Shown here: one piece after another, positions 43,535-51,041 of the stretch
Numbering within the stretch: the stretch's first letter is position 1
How the letters are laid out: each line of letters opens with the position of its first letter
NCBI GenBank assembly: GCA_023438115.1
Contig: JAEZEB010000255.1
Span: 1-53,982 of the forward strand
Direction: 5' to 3'
From: Pseudomonadota bacterium
GTDB taxonomy: Bacteria > Pseudomonadota > Gammaproteobacteria > Burkholderiales > Burkholderiaceae_C
Length of the DNA stretch: 53,982 nt
The notes under the pieces: model-generated
Databases searched by the model: none
What the model was told of the DNA's origin: nothing
Seen by the model: the letters and a program-made list of their open reading frames with translations, nothing else
Program-made: the position numbers and the translations under genes

Positions 43535-44290
43535 TCAGGAGATCGAGTAGCCGCCGTCGACGGGGATCGCCGTGCCCGTGACGAAGTCGCTCGCGCCGCT
43601 GGCGAGGAACACGGCGATGCCGGCCAGGTCCTGCGGCTGGCCCCAGCGGCCCGCCGCGGTGCGCGCGAGCACGCGCTCGTGCAGGCCGGGCACCTGCGCC
43701 CGTGCCGCCACGGTGAGGTCCGTGTCTATCCATCCGGGCAGCACCGCGTTGGCCTGGATGTTGTCTTTTGCCCAGGCGAGCGCGATGGAGCGCGTGAACT
43801 GCACGATGCCGCCCTTGCTGGCGCAGTACGCCGGCGCGTAGGGCGCGCCGAAGATCGACAGGATGGAGGCGACGTTGAGGACCTTCCCGCGGCCCGCCTC
43901 GCGCAGCAGCGGATAGGCCGCGCGGCAGCAGAGGAAGGCGCTCGTGAGGTTGACGTCCATCACGGCGTTCCATTCCTCCAGCGTGAAGTCCTGCGGCGCC
44001 TTGCGCACGGTGCTGCCGGCGTTGTTCACCAGGATGTCCAGGCGGCCGTGCCGCGCGCGCACGCCGTCGAAGAGGGCCTGCACGGCGGCCTCGTCGGTGA
44101 CGTCGGCCGCCTGGCTCTCGGCCCGCACGCCCAGCGCATGCAGCTGGCGCAACGCCGCCGCGGACTTTTCCGCGTTGCGGCCGACGATCACCACGGTGGC
44201 CCCGGCCTGGCCCAGGCCGCCCGCCATCCCGAGGCCGATGCCGCCGTTGCCGCCGGTGACGAGGGCGATCCTGTCGGTGAGGTCGAACAT
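43535..44290 (-). CDS. Short-chain dehydrogenase/reductase
   Basis: 251 residues from the ATG of FDLTDRIALVTGG; in-frame ATG at 44302 is an alternative giving four more residues. Classical SDR: NAD(P)-binding TGGNGGIGLGMAGG, NNAGSTV, Ser in LNVASILSIFG, and YCASKGG with the catalytic Tyr-x3-Lys. The closing PVDGGYSI is typical. Likely oxidoreductase on a hydroxyl or keto substrate, similar to gluconate or 3-oxoacyl reductases; substrate unknown. Convergent with fdx and divergent from dnaQ with a 23-base gap. Confidence 0.92.
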   Translation of the reverse strand: MFDLTDRIALVTGGNGGIGLGMAGGLGQAGATVVIVGRNAEKSAAALRQLHALGVRAESQAADVTDEAAVQALFDGVRARHGRLDILVNNAGSTVRKAPQDFTLEEWNAVMDVNLTSAFLCCRAAYPLLREAGRGKVLNVASILSIFGAPYAPAYCASKGGIVQFTRSIALAWAKDNIQANAVLPGWIDTDLTVAARAQVPGLHERVLARTAAGRWGQPQDLAGIAVFLASGASDFVTGTAIPVDGGYSIS

Positions 44291-44313
44291 GCGCTCAAGC
44301 ATAATCACTCGCC

Positions 44314-45030
44314 ATGCGCCAGATCGTCCTCGATACCGAAACCACGGGTTTGTCCGCAGAAGCCGGCGACCGCATCATCGAGATCGGTTGCGTCGAGCTC
44401 GTGGCCCGCAAGCTGACGGGCAACAACAAGCACTGGTACCTGAATCCCGAGCGCGACTCGCACGAGGACGCGCTCAAGGTCCACGGCATCAGCAACGAGT
44501 TCCTGCGCGACAAGCCCAAGTTCGCGGCCGTGGCCGACGAGCTCATGGAGTACGTCGACGGCGCCGAGATCATCATCCACAACGCGGCCTTCGACATCGG
44601 CTTCCTGAACAAGGAGCTGGAGCTCCTGGGCCGCCCGCCCTTCACGCGCCACGTCGCCAAGGTCACGGACACCCTGGCGATGGCGAAGGAGATGTACCCC
44701 GGCAAGCGCAACAGCCTGGACGCGCTGTGCGACCGGCTGGGCGTCGACAACTCCGGCCGCACGCTGCACGGCGCGCTGCTGGACGCCGAGCTGCTGGCCG
44801 ATGTCTACATCAATCTCACGCGCGGCCAGGATGCGCTGCTGATCGACGAGGTGGATTCCGGCTCCGTCGGGGCGATCGTCACCCGGGTCGACCTGCGCCA
44901 GTTCACCCTGCCGGTGCTGGTGGCCAACGAGCAGGAGGCGGCGGCCCACGAGGAAGTGCTCAAGCAGCTGGACAAGGCTTCGGGCGGGAAGACAGTCTGG
45001 CGTCAGGTGCCCGTTTCACCTGTGGCATAA
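44314..45030 (+). CDS. dnaQ: DNA polymerase III epsilon subunit (3'-5' proofreading exonuclease)
   Basis: 238 residues. DEDDh exonuclease: Exo I VLDTETTGLS (Asp7, Glu9), Exo II HNAAFDIGFLN, Exo III HGALLDAELLADVY with the His-x4-Asp. The C-terminal tail (about 50 residues) would bind the alpha subunit. Start codon is 8 bases after CATAAT, leaving almost no leader and no Shine-Dalgarno. The 3' end contains the probable -10 of the tRNA-Val gene. Confidence 0.96.
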   Translation: MRQIVLDTETTGLSAEAGDRIIEIGCVELVARKLTGNNKHWYLNPERDSHEDALKVHGISNEFLRDKPKFAAVADELMEYVDGAEIIIHNAAFDIGFLNKELELLGRPPFTRHVAKVTDTLAMAKEMYPGKRNSLDALCDRLGVDNSGRTLHGALLDAELLADVYINLTRGQDALLIDEVDSGSVGAIVTRVDLRQFTLPVLVANEQEAAAHEEVLKQLDKASGGKTVWRQVPVSPVA

Positions 45031-45031
45031 T
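45026..45031 (+). promoter_or_regulatory. Probable -10 box of tRNA-Val
   Basis: CATAAT overlaps the dnaQ stop codon, followed by TGCGGGC and, 25 bases on, the mature tRNA 5' end. No good -35 at 17 bp. Confidence 0.4.
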
Positions 45032-45055
45032 TGCGGGCTTCCCGACCAGGGAAAC

Positions 45056-45130
45056 GGGTGATTAGCTCAGCGGTAGAGCACTGCCTTCACACGGCAGGGG
45101 TCACATGTTCGATCCATGTATCACCCACCA
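45056..45130 (+). tRNA. tRNA-Val (anticodon CAC)
   Basis: 75 bases with encoded CCA. Acceptor stem GGGTGAT with ATCACCC, D-arm GCTC-AGCGGTA-GAGC, anticodon stem CTGCC/GGCAG around loop TTCACAC (anticodon CAC, reads GUG), T-arm with TTCGATC loop. Cloverleaf complete. Followed directly by a strong terminator, so it is a single-tRNA unit. Confidence 0.97.
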
Positions 45131-45234
45131 GTTTCAAAGACAAACGGCCCCTCTCGGGGCCGTTTGTCTTTGTTGGGATGCTTGAGCTGGTTGCGAACGA
45201 TGGCTTTCCAGTCTCGCTTGCGGAAGAGCGTCAT
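45121..45234 (-). CDS. Possible 37-residue small protein, antisense to the tRNA terminator
   Basis: Minus-strand ATG at 45234 has AGGAGG 10 bases upstream (45245-45250), unusually good. The peptide starts MTLFRKRDWKAIVRNQLKH, basic, then runs through the terminator stem and the tRNA 3' end to a TGA. Overlap with structured RNA on the other strand makes a real gene doubtful; it could be the decayed end of an integrated element. No recognised family. Confidence 0.2.
   Translation of the reverse strand: MTLFRKRDWKAIVRNQLKHPNKDKRPREGPFVFETGG
45136..45171. terminator. Strong intrinsic terminator after tRNA-Val
   Basis: Perfect 16-bp stem: 45136-45151 (AAAGACAAACGGCCCC) with 45156-45171, tetraloop TCTC. 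A-rich and T-rich stem feet make it work on both strands. Confidence 0.93.
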
Positions 45235-45352
45235 GGGGCTTGACCCTCCTTGGGGACGATCCTAGCCCTGCGAAGCGTTCTTGGGGCCGCTCAGGCACCC
45301 GCAATTGCATCAGGTAGATACCCGGATGCGCCCGCGCGGCGGCACCCACGAA

Positions 45353-45374
45353 AACGCCACCCGAGGGTGGCGTT
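45353..45374 (-). terminator. Terminator of the lytic transglycosylase gene
   Basis: AACGCCACC (45353-45361) pairs perfectly with GGTGGCGTT (45366-45374), tetraloop; on the minus strand the stem ends in TTTT. Lies 23 bases after the gene. Between this and the tRNA terminator (45172-45352) I see only the small-ORF candidate. Confidence 0.85.
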
Positions 45375-45397
45375 CTTGCTGGCTGGTCCGGCGGCGC

Positions 45398-46234
45398 TCA
45401 GGTGTTCATCGCCTGCGCCAGCTGCACCGCCTCGCGCGCGCCCTGGCGCACGTTGATGATGTGGCGGCGCGTTTCGATCGGCAGCTTCGCGGTGTTGAGC
45501 CCGTCCCACTTGTTGCGGCCCTTGACGGAGAGGTTGTAGTAGATCGAGACGCCCTCGCGCAGCTTCTGCGCGTACTGCTCGGGCGTGAGTTCCAGGTGCT
45601 CGATCCGGTTCGCGGCCCACTTGGCGCCGTGCTTCATGTTCACGGCGGCGGCATAGACGGCCTGCACCGGGTCGTTGGGGTCCTTGAGGCCCAGGCCCTT
45701 GGCCGTGCCGGGCTCGAACTGCGCCAGCCCGTAGCTGCGCACGCCGTTCTTGCCCAGCCCGGTGCGGGGGATCCAGGAGGTCTCGGCGTCGATCACGCCA
45801 TACACGTCCGCATAGCTGAGGCCCACCTTGTGCAGGCCCGCGCGGTACGCGGCCGCCTGCGCCAGCAGGATGCGGGATTCTTCGTCGGGCGTGCGGATCT
45901 TCCTGCCCGCATAGCGCACGGTCTCGAACTTGATCTGTGCGCGCACCTCCTTCGGGGAGGTGAACTTCACCGCGACCTTCGCCGCGGGCGTGGCCAGCTG
46001 CAAGGCAGGTGCGGCGGCCGGGCTCGTGGCGGCGGCGACGGCCGCGGCGCTGACCTTTTCCGCGACCTCGGCGGCTGCCGGCGCGGCGGCATTCACCGCG
46101 GCAGAGGCAGCGGTCGCGGCGATCGGGGTGCTGGCCGGGTCGGAGGAAACCTGGCTCGAGAGGGCGGCGACGGCGCCGATGACGGCGAGGGAGGCGGCGG
46201 CCCAGACGGGGGAGGTTTTCTTGACGCTTTGCAT
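45398..46234 (-). CDS. Lytic transglycosylase (SLT domain)
   Basis: 278 residues. N-terminal hydrophobic signal or anchor segment (VWAAASLAVIGAVAALSS), an Ala/Val/Pro-rich spacer of about 60 residues, then the SLT fold from about 115. YGVIDAETSWIPRTGLGKNG holds the catalytic Glu about 151, followed by SYGLAQFEPGTAKGLGL and AAVNMKHGAKWAANRI. Cleaves murein glycan strands in the periplasm. The ATG follows AAGGA, which lies inside a predicted leader hairpin. Single gene with its own terminator. Confidence 0.9.
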   Translation of the reverse strand: MQSVKKTSPVWAAASLAVIGAVAALSSQVSSDPASTPIAATAASAAVNAAAPAAAEVAEKVSAAAVAAATSPAAAPALQLATPAAKVAVKFTSPKEVRAQIKFETVRYAGRKIRTPDEESRILLAQAAAYRAGLHKVGLSYADVYGVIDAETSWIPRTGLGKNGVRSYGLAQFEPGTAKGLGLKDPNDPVQAVYAAAVNMKHGAKWAANRIEHLELTPEQYAQKLREGVSIYYNLSVKGRNKWDGLNTAKLPIETRRHIINVRQGAREAVQLAQAMNT

Positions 46235-46295
46235 GTGTCCTTGTAGGTCCTGTCGTTCGAAGCTGTAGGAGGCTTCTGATGGACCTGTAGGACAC
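46235..46295 (-). promoter_or_regulatory. Structured leader covering the transglycosylase ribosome site
   Basis: Nested inverted repeats: GTGTCC (46235-46240) with GGACAC (46290-46295), AGGTCC (46245-46250) with GGACCT (46281-46286), and GAAGC (46259-46263) with GCTTC (46272-46276). On the mRNA the outer stem includes the AAGGACAC ribosome site directly before the ATG. May limit translation; no known riboswitch class recognised. Confidence 0.45.
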
Positions 46296-46381
46296 GCGGG
46301 AGTTCGAACCTCAGCCGGGTCTTATTCCACGATCGGGCGACGAGTTGCCCGAAAAGGGTAAGGAATTTGTAAATTGGGCCT

Positions 46382-46401
46382 CGGCCGCAGCGGTGCGGCC
46401 G
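46382..46401 (-). terminator. Hairpin after the PBP7-like gene
   Basis: CGGCCGCA (46382-46389) pairs with TGCGGCCG (46394-46401), loop GCGG, 11 bases beyond the gene's stop. No T-run. Confidence 0.5.
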
Positions 46402-46411
46402 GGCTGTTGGC

Positions 46412-47770
46412 TCAGCTGCGCTTGGCGTCGTCCTTGGACGCGAAGGTCTGCTTGACGCGGCCGCCGTCCTTCTTCTTCGCGGTCGTCGTGGGATTGGAAG
46501 ACTTCTTGGCGGCCGTCGTCGTCTTCGAGGACTTCTTGTTCGAGGCGACGGCCTTCTTCTTGCCGGAATCGGCTTTGCGCGCGACTGCGGTCTTTTTTCT
46601 TGCTTCGGCCTTGCGGGCATCGGCCACCCGCTTCGCTTCAGCGCGCTCGCGGGCCGCGTCCGCGCGTGCCGCGGCGCGTTCGGCGTCCATGGCGGCCACC
46701 GCCTCCGGGCCGCCGATCCGGGCGACGGTCCATCGGCGCAGCCGCTCCGCATCGGCCACGCGGTTGCCGTTGCTCTCGGCATCCAGCAGCACCATGATCA
46801 CGTCGCGGCCCGCCAGCTTCGTCGCCATGGTGAGGCAGCGGCCGGCCTCCACGATGTAGCCGGTCTTCTGCAGCTCGATGTCCCAGCCATCGCTCGTGTT
46901 GCGCACCAGCCGGTTGGAGTTGATGTACTGCATGGACTTGCCGCCCAGGTCCGCCGTGTGGCGCGCCGTCGTCGAGTACGTGGCGATCAGCGGGTTGCGC
47001 GCCGCGGTCCGCGCCAGCAGCGCGACGTCGCGCGCGGTCGAACGGTTGCCATTGGACAGGCCCGTGGGATCCACGAAGCGCGTGCTGCGCATGCCCAGTT
47101 GCGCCGCCTTGGCGTTCATCGCCGCGACCATGCGTTCCAGCCCGCCCGGATAGTTGCGCCCCAGCGCATGCGCGGCGCGGTTCTCGCTGGACATCAGCGC
47201 CAGGTGCAGGGCCTCCTGGCGCGTCAGCTGCGTGCCCACGCGCAGGCGCGAGCGGCTGTGCCGCAGGTTGTCCACGTCGTCGTCGGTGATGGTCAGGACC
47301 TCGTCCATCGGCTGCCGCGCCTCCAGCACCACCAGGCTGGTCATGAGCTTGGTGAGCGAGGCGATCGGCAGCACGGCCTGTGCGTTCTTCTGCGCCAGCA
47401 CTTCGCCGCTGGCCTGGTCGATCACGATGGCGGCGCTGGAGTTGAGCTTGAGCGGATCGGGCTCGAGATGCAGGCCTTTCGCGCGCCCGAAGGACATCAC
47501 CGGGCCGGAGGGCGAAGCGGCGTTGGGGCTGCGATCGGTCTCGGATTCACCGGGCGGCACCACTTGAACGGGCTCGGGTGCGGGCGGCGCGGCGGCCGGT
47601 GCTGCCTCCGGCGCATCGGCGGGCGCTTGCGCCACCTGCGTGGAGGACGACGTGTTCCCGGTGTCGCGCCCCTCGAAGGAGCGGTACGCGACGGGGGCGA
47701 GCAGGCCCGCCGCCACGAGGGCGGCCAGCAGGGCGGCGAGGCTGAGTTTCTTGCGGAGGGCAGGGCGCAT
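46412..47770 (-). CDS. pbpG: D-alanyl-D-alanine endopeptidase (PBP7-like) with histone-like tail
   Basis: 452 residues from MRPALRKKLSLAALLAALVA; a longer open frame upstream has no support. Membrane or signal segment at 8-27, Pro/Ala linker, then the S11 peptidase domain: SxxK in IASLTKLMTS (Ser138, Lys141), SEN (195-197), KTG (302-304). Cuts D-Ala cross-links in murein. About 90 extra C-terminal residues are Ala/Lys/Arg-rich, with KKTAVARKA and KKSSKTTTAAKK repeats like histone-H1-type bacterial tails. That tail is unusual for PBP7. Next to a lytic transglycosylase, so both are cell-wall genes. Confidence 0.9.
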   Translation of the reverse strand: MRPALRKKLSLAALLAALVAAGLLAPVAYRSFEGRDTGNTSSSTQVAQAPADAPEAAPAAAPPAPEPVQVVPPGESETDRSPNAASPSGPVMSFGRAKGLHLEPDPLKLNSSAAIVIDQASGEVLAQKNAQAVLPIASLTKLMTSLVVLEARQPMDEVLTITDDDVDNLRHSRSRLRVGTQLTRQEALHLALMSSENRAAHALGRNYPGGLERMVAAMNAKAAQLGMRSTRFVDPTGLSNGNRSTARDVALLARTAARNPLIATYSTTARHTADLGGKSMQYINSNRLVRNTSDGWDIELQKTGYIVEAGRCLTMATKLAGRDVIMVLLDAESNGNRVADAERLRRWTVARIGGPEAVAAMDAERAAARADAARERAEAKRVADARKAEARKKTAVARKADSGKKKAVASNKKSSKTTTAAKKSSNPTTTAKKKDGGRVKQTFASKDDAKRS

Positions 47771-47891
47771 GGAGGTCTTGTCCTTCCCGCCCGACTCTAT
47801 CGACGCGACTCGCGCAACACGGGTGCCAAGGGAGCAAGCTGCTGTAGTCCGCAGATGACGATCGTTGCGGGCGTTACCATCGGGTGTTCCC

Positions 47892-49067
47892 ATGCACGGG
47901 CCTGGCCCCGTCCGCCGAAAAATTCCTGCCTCCGCTTCCCCGCTGCCGCTGATCCTGCTGCTGGCCCTCGCCCATGCGGGATTCGGCGGCGCGCGGCTCG
48001 CCATTTCGTTGCAAGCCCTCAACCTCGGCGCGTCCGCGCTTGGCGTCGGCCTGTTGATGAGCCTGCTGATGCTGGTGCCGACCTTCATCGCGGTGCACGT
48101 GGGTCGCTGGGTCGATCGTTCGGGTTACCGCCGCCCCACGGCCATCGGCCTGGCGGGCGTGCTGCTCGGTGAAGCGGCCGCGGCCTTGCTGCCCGGACTC
48201 GCGGGCCTGGCCGTCGCCAGCCTGTTCGTCGGCACCGCGTTCACCTTCGCGCACGTCGCCGTGAACAACGCCATCGGCCACGTCGCGGGGGCGGGTGGAC
48301 GCACGCGCGCCTTCGGCTTGATGGGCGTGGGCTTTTCCGTCTCCGCGCTGGTCGGCCCCATGGTGGCGGGCGGGGCGATCGACCTGCTGGGACATCGCTG
48401 GGCCTTCGTGGTCCTCGCGCTCTTTCCCGTGGCCGCCGGCGTGTTGCTGCGGCGCGCGCGCGACTTGCCGCGGAGCGACCCGGTTCCCGGAAAGAGCGCG
48501 CGCGGCGTGCTGGACCTGCTGCGGCTGCCGCGGCTGCGTGCCGTGCTCGTGGTGAGCGCGCTCATCTCCTCCGGCTGGGACCTCTTCACTTTCCTCGTGC
48601 CGCTGCACGGCGCGAACAGCGGCCTTTCCGCCACGGCGATCGGCCTGGTGGCGGGCGCCTTCGGCGTGGGCAGCGCCGCGGTGCGCGTCGCGCTGCCCTG
48701 GATCGCGCGGCGGGTGCCGGAGTGGAAGCTGCTCGGGTCCGCGCTGGTCCTTGCCGGCCTGGGCTACTTCGCTTTTCCGTTCTGCGTCACCGTGGGCACC
48801 ATGCTGCCGCTCGCGTTCACGCTCGGCATGGTGCTCGGTTGCGGCCAGCCCATCGTCATGAGCCTGCTGCACGTGACGGCGCCGGCCGAGCGCACCGGCG
48901 AGGCGGTCGGCCTGCGCGCGGCCATCACGAGCCTGGGGCAGACGGTGCTTCCCCTGGCCTTCGGCGGGTTCGGCGCCGCGGTGGGCATGCTGCCGCTCTT
49001 CTGGACGGCGGGCGCGCTCCTGGGCATCGGCGGCGCCGCGGCGGCTTCGCGGCGGCCCGGACAGTAA
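47892..49067 (+). CDS. Major facilitator superfamily transporter
   Basis: 391 residues, about 12 hydrophobic segments. ALAHAGFGGARLAISLQALN begins TM1; HVGRWVDRSGYRRPT is the conserved loop 2-3 motif (family form GxxxDRxGRR). The second half begins after a basic loop with LRAVLVVSALISSGWDLFTF. The start ATG (MHGPGPVRRK) was chosen over a TTG 27 bases upstream. Substrate unknown; it resembles efflux-type MFS proteins. Divergent from the endopeptidase gene. Confidence 0.9.
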   Translation: MHGPGPVRRKIPASASPLPLILLLALAHAGFGGARLAISLQALNLGASALGVGLLMSLLMLVPTFIAVHVGRWVDRSGYRRPTAIGLAGVLLGEAAAALLPGLAGLAVASLFVGTAFTFAHVAVNNAIGHVAGAGGRTRAFGLMGVGFSVSALVGPMVAGGAIDLLGHRWAFVVLALFPVAAGVLLRRARDLPRSDPVPGKSARGVLDLLRLPRLRAVLVVSALISSGWDLFTFLVPLHGANSGLSATAIGLVAGAFGVGSAAVRVALPWIARRVPEWKLLGSALVLAGLGYFAFPFCVTVGTMLPLAFTLGMVLGCGQPIVMSLLHVTAPAERTGEAVGLRAAITSLGQTVLPLAFGGFGAAVGMLPLFWTAGALLGIGGAAAASRRPGQ

Positions 49068-49126
49068 CCCGGATTGCGCGCGGCCCGGGGCTGTGCGAGA
49101 TTGGCGCTCCGCAACCAGGAGGCGCC

Positions 49127-50155
49127 ATGCTGTTTCCCACCACCATCGTCGGGAGCTACCCGCAACCCGAATGGCTGATCGACCGCGCGAAGCTGGCGGG
49201 ACGCTTCCCGCCCCGCGTGCGCGCCCGCGAGCTGTGGCGCCTGCAGGAGCCGTACCTTTCGCAGGCGCAGGACGACGCGACGCTGCTGGCGATCAAGGCG
49301 CAGGAGGAAGCGGGCCTGGACATCATCTCCGACGGCGAGATCCGGCGCGAGAGCTATTCCAACCGCTTCGCCACCGCGCTGGACGGCGTGGACCTCGACA
49401 ACCCCGGCACGGCGCTGGACCGCTCGGGCCATCCGAATCCCGTTCCGCGCATCGTCGGGCGCATCCGCCGGCGGCATGCGGTGGAAGTGGACGACCTGAA
49501 GTTCCTGAAGGCCCACACGAAGCGCAGGACCAAGATCACGGTACCCGGTCCCTTCACGATGCTGCAGCAGGCGCAGAACGACTTCTACGCCAGCGAGGAA
49601 GAGGCCGCGATGGACTACGCCGAGGCCGTCAACGCGGAGATCCGCGATCTGTTCGCGGCCGGCGCGGACGTGGTGCAGATCGACGAGCCCTACATGCAGG
49701 CGCGACCGGAGAAGGCGCGCCAGTACGGCCTGGCCGCGCTGAACCGCGCGCTCGAAGGCGTGCAGGGCACGACCTGCGTGCACATCTGCTTCGGCTATGC
49801 CGCGGTGATCCACGTGCGGCCCAGCGGTTACTCCTTCCTGCCGGAACTGGCTGGGTGCCGCTGCAACCAGGTCTCCATCGAAACCGCGCAGTCGAAGCTC
49901 GACACGCGCGTGCTGCGCGAGCTGGACGGCAAGCAGGTGCTCGTGGGCTGCCTGGACCTGTCGGACATGCAGGTGGAAACGCCCGAAGTCGTGGCGGACC
50001 GGGTGCGGCGCGCCCTGGAGCACATCGCGCCGGAGCAGGTGATCCTGGCGCCGGACTGCGGCATGAAGTACCTGCCGCGCGAGGTGGCGCAGGGCAAGCT
50101 CGCCGCGATGGTGGCCGCGGCCGGGCAGCTGCGGCGGGAGTACGGCGAAGGCTGA
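49127..50155 (+). CDS. Core-MetE-like cobalamin-independent methyltransferase
   Basis: 342 residues, equal to only the C-terminal catalytic barrel of MetE. TTIVGSYPQPEWLID opens the barrel; SDGEIRRESYSNRFA and VPGPFTMLQQ follow, then DVVQIDEPYMQ. Zn ligands are visible in CVHICFG (His and Cys) and LAPDCGMKYLPR (Cys). Family members transfer methyl groups to thiols; short forms use unknown or cobalamin-bound methyl donors. Homocysteine is a likely acceptor but not proven. Strong AGGAGG before the ATG. Not full MetE, since the folate-binding N-domain is absent. Confidence 0.88.
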   Translation: MLFPTTIVGSYPQPEWLIDRAKLAGRFPPRVRARELWRLQEPYLSQAQDDATLLAIKAQEEAGLDIISDGEIRRESYSNRFATALDGVDLDNPGTALDRSGHPNPVPRIVGRIRRRHAVEVDDLKFLKAHTKRRTKITVPGPFTMLQQAQNDFYASEEEAAMDYAEAVNAEIRDLFAAGADVVQIDEPYMQARPEKARQYGLAALNRALEGVQGTTCVHICFGYAAVIHVRPSGYSFLPELAGCRCNQVSIETAQSKLDTRVLRELDGKQVLVGCLDLSDMQVETPEVVADRVRRALEHIAPEQVILAPDCGMKYLPREVAQGKLAAMVAAAGQLRREYGEG

Positions 50156-50189
50156 ACTCCGCGCGGCGCGGCTGCGCCACAATCGGGGG

Positions 50190-51041
50190 ATGACATCGCT
50201 GGTCCGAATTTTCCCGGGCAGCGGCCCCCTGGTGCTCGACTCGCCGCACAGCGGCGTGGACTATCCGGAGGATTTCCGCCCCGCCTGCGAGCTGTCCGTC
50301 CTGCGCCGCGCCGAGGACACGCACGTCGAGAAGCTCTACGACTTCGCCCCGGCGCTGGGTTGCGCCTGGATCGAGGCCCTGTTCCCGCGCAGCTACCTGG
50401 ATGCGAACCGCAGCCCGCAGGAGATCGACACGACGCTGCTGTCCGAGCCCTGGCCCGACCCGGTGGAGAGCGATCCGCGGCTGCTCGCCAAGGTGCGCCT
50501 GGGCAAGGGCCTGGTCTGGCGCTGCACCGACGACGGCCTGGACATCTACGACAGGAAGCTCACGGCCGCCGAGGTGCGCGCGCGCATCGACCGCTGCTGG
50601 CGTCCCTATCACGCCGCCGTCGCCGACGCGATCGAAGCGGCGCATGCGCGGCACGGCTACAGCATCCACCTGAACTGCCACTCCATGCCCTCGGTGGCCG
50701 CGAGCCACGCGACCGACTTTCCCGGGCTGGTCCATCCGGACTTCGTGGTCGGCGACCGCGACGGCACGACGGCTTCCCCGGCGCTCTCGCATTGGCTGTG
50801 CGCACAGCTGCGCGGCATGGGCTACGAGGTGGCCTACAACCATCCTTACAAGGGCGTGGAGCTGGTGCGGCGCTACGGCGACCCGGCGCGCAATCGCCAC
50901 AGCATCCAGGTCGAGATCAATCGCCGGCTCTACATGAACGAAGAGACGCTGGAGCTGCACGCCGGCTTCGAGCCGCTGCGCGAGAACCTGCGGCGCCTGG
51001 TGCAGGCGCTCGTGCAGACGGACCCGAGGACGCTGTCCTGA
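50190..51041 (+). CDS. N-formylglutamate amidohydrolase
   Basis: 283 residues. Hydrolyses N-formyl-L-glutamate to formate and glutamate, last step of one histidine-degradation route (hutG type). Family marks: LDSPHSGVDYPEDF, FPRSYLDANRSPQEID, YSIHLNCHSMP, and NHPYKGVELVRRYG near the end. No other hut genes are nearby. A CACAAT box ends 6 bases before the ATG. Stop and next start share one base (TGATG). Confidence 0.92.
   Translation: MTSLVRIFPGSGPLVLDSPHSGVDYPEDFRPACELSVLRRAEDTHVEKLYDFAPALGCAWIEALFPRSYLDANRSPQEIDTTLLSEPWPDPVESDPRLLAKVRLGKGLVWRCTDDGLDIYDRKLTAAEVRARIDRCWRPYHAAVADAIEAAHARHGYSIHLNCHSMPSVAASHATDFPGLVHPDFVVGDRDGTTASPALSHWLCAQLRGMGYEVAYNHPYKGVELVRRYGDPARNRHSIQVEINRRLYMNEETLELHAGFEPLRENLRRLVQALVQTDPRTLS

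Noticed and set aside
45031..45243. Plus-strand 70-codon frame across tRNA-Val
   Set aside because: Translates a tRNA and its terminator; no ribosome site.
49068..49126. Cobalamin or SAM riboswitch before the MetE-like gene
   Set aside because: Gap is only 59 bases with no conserved riboswitch elements.
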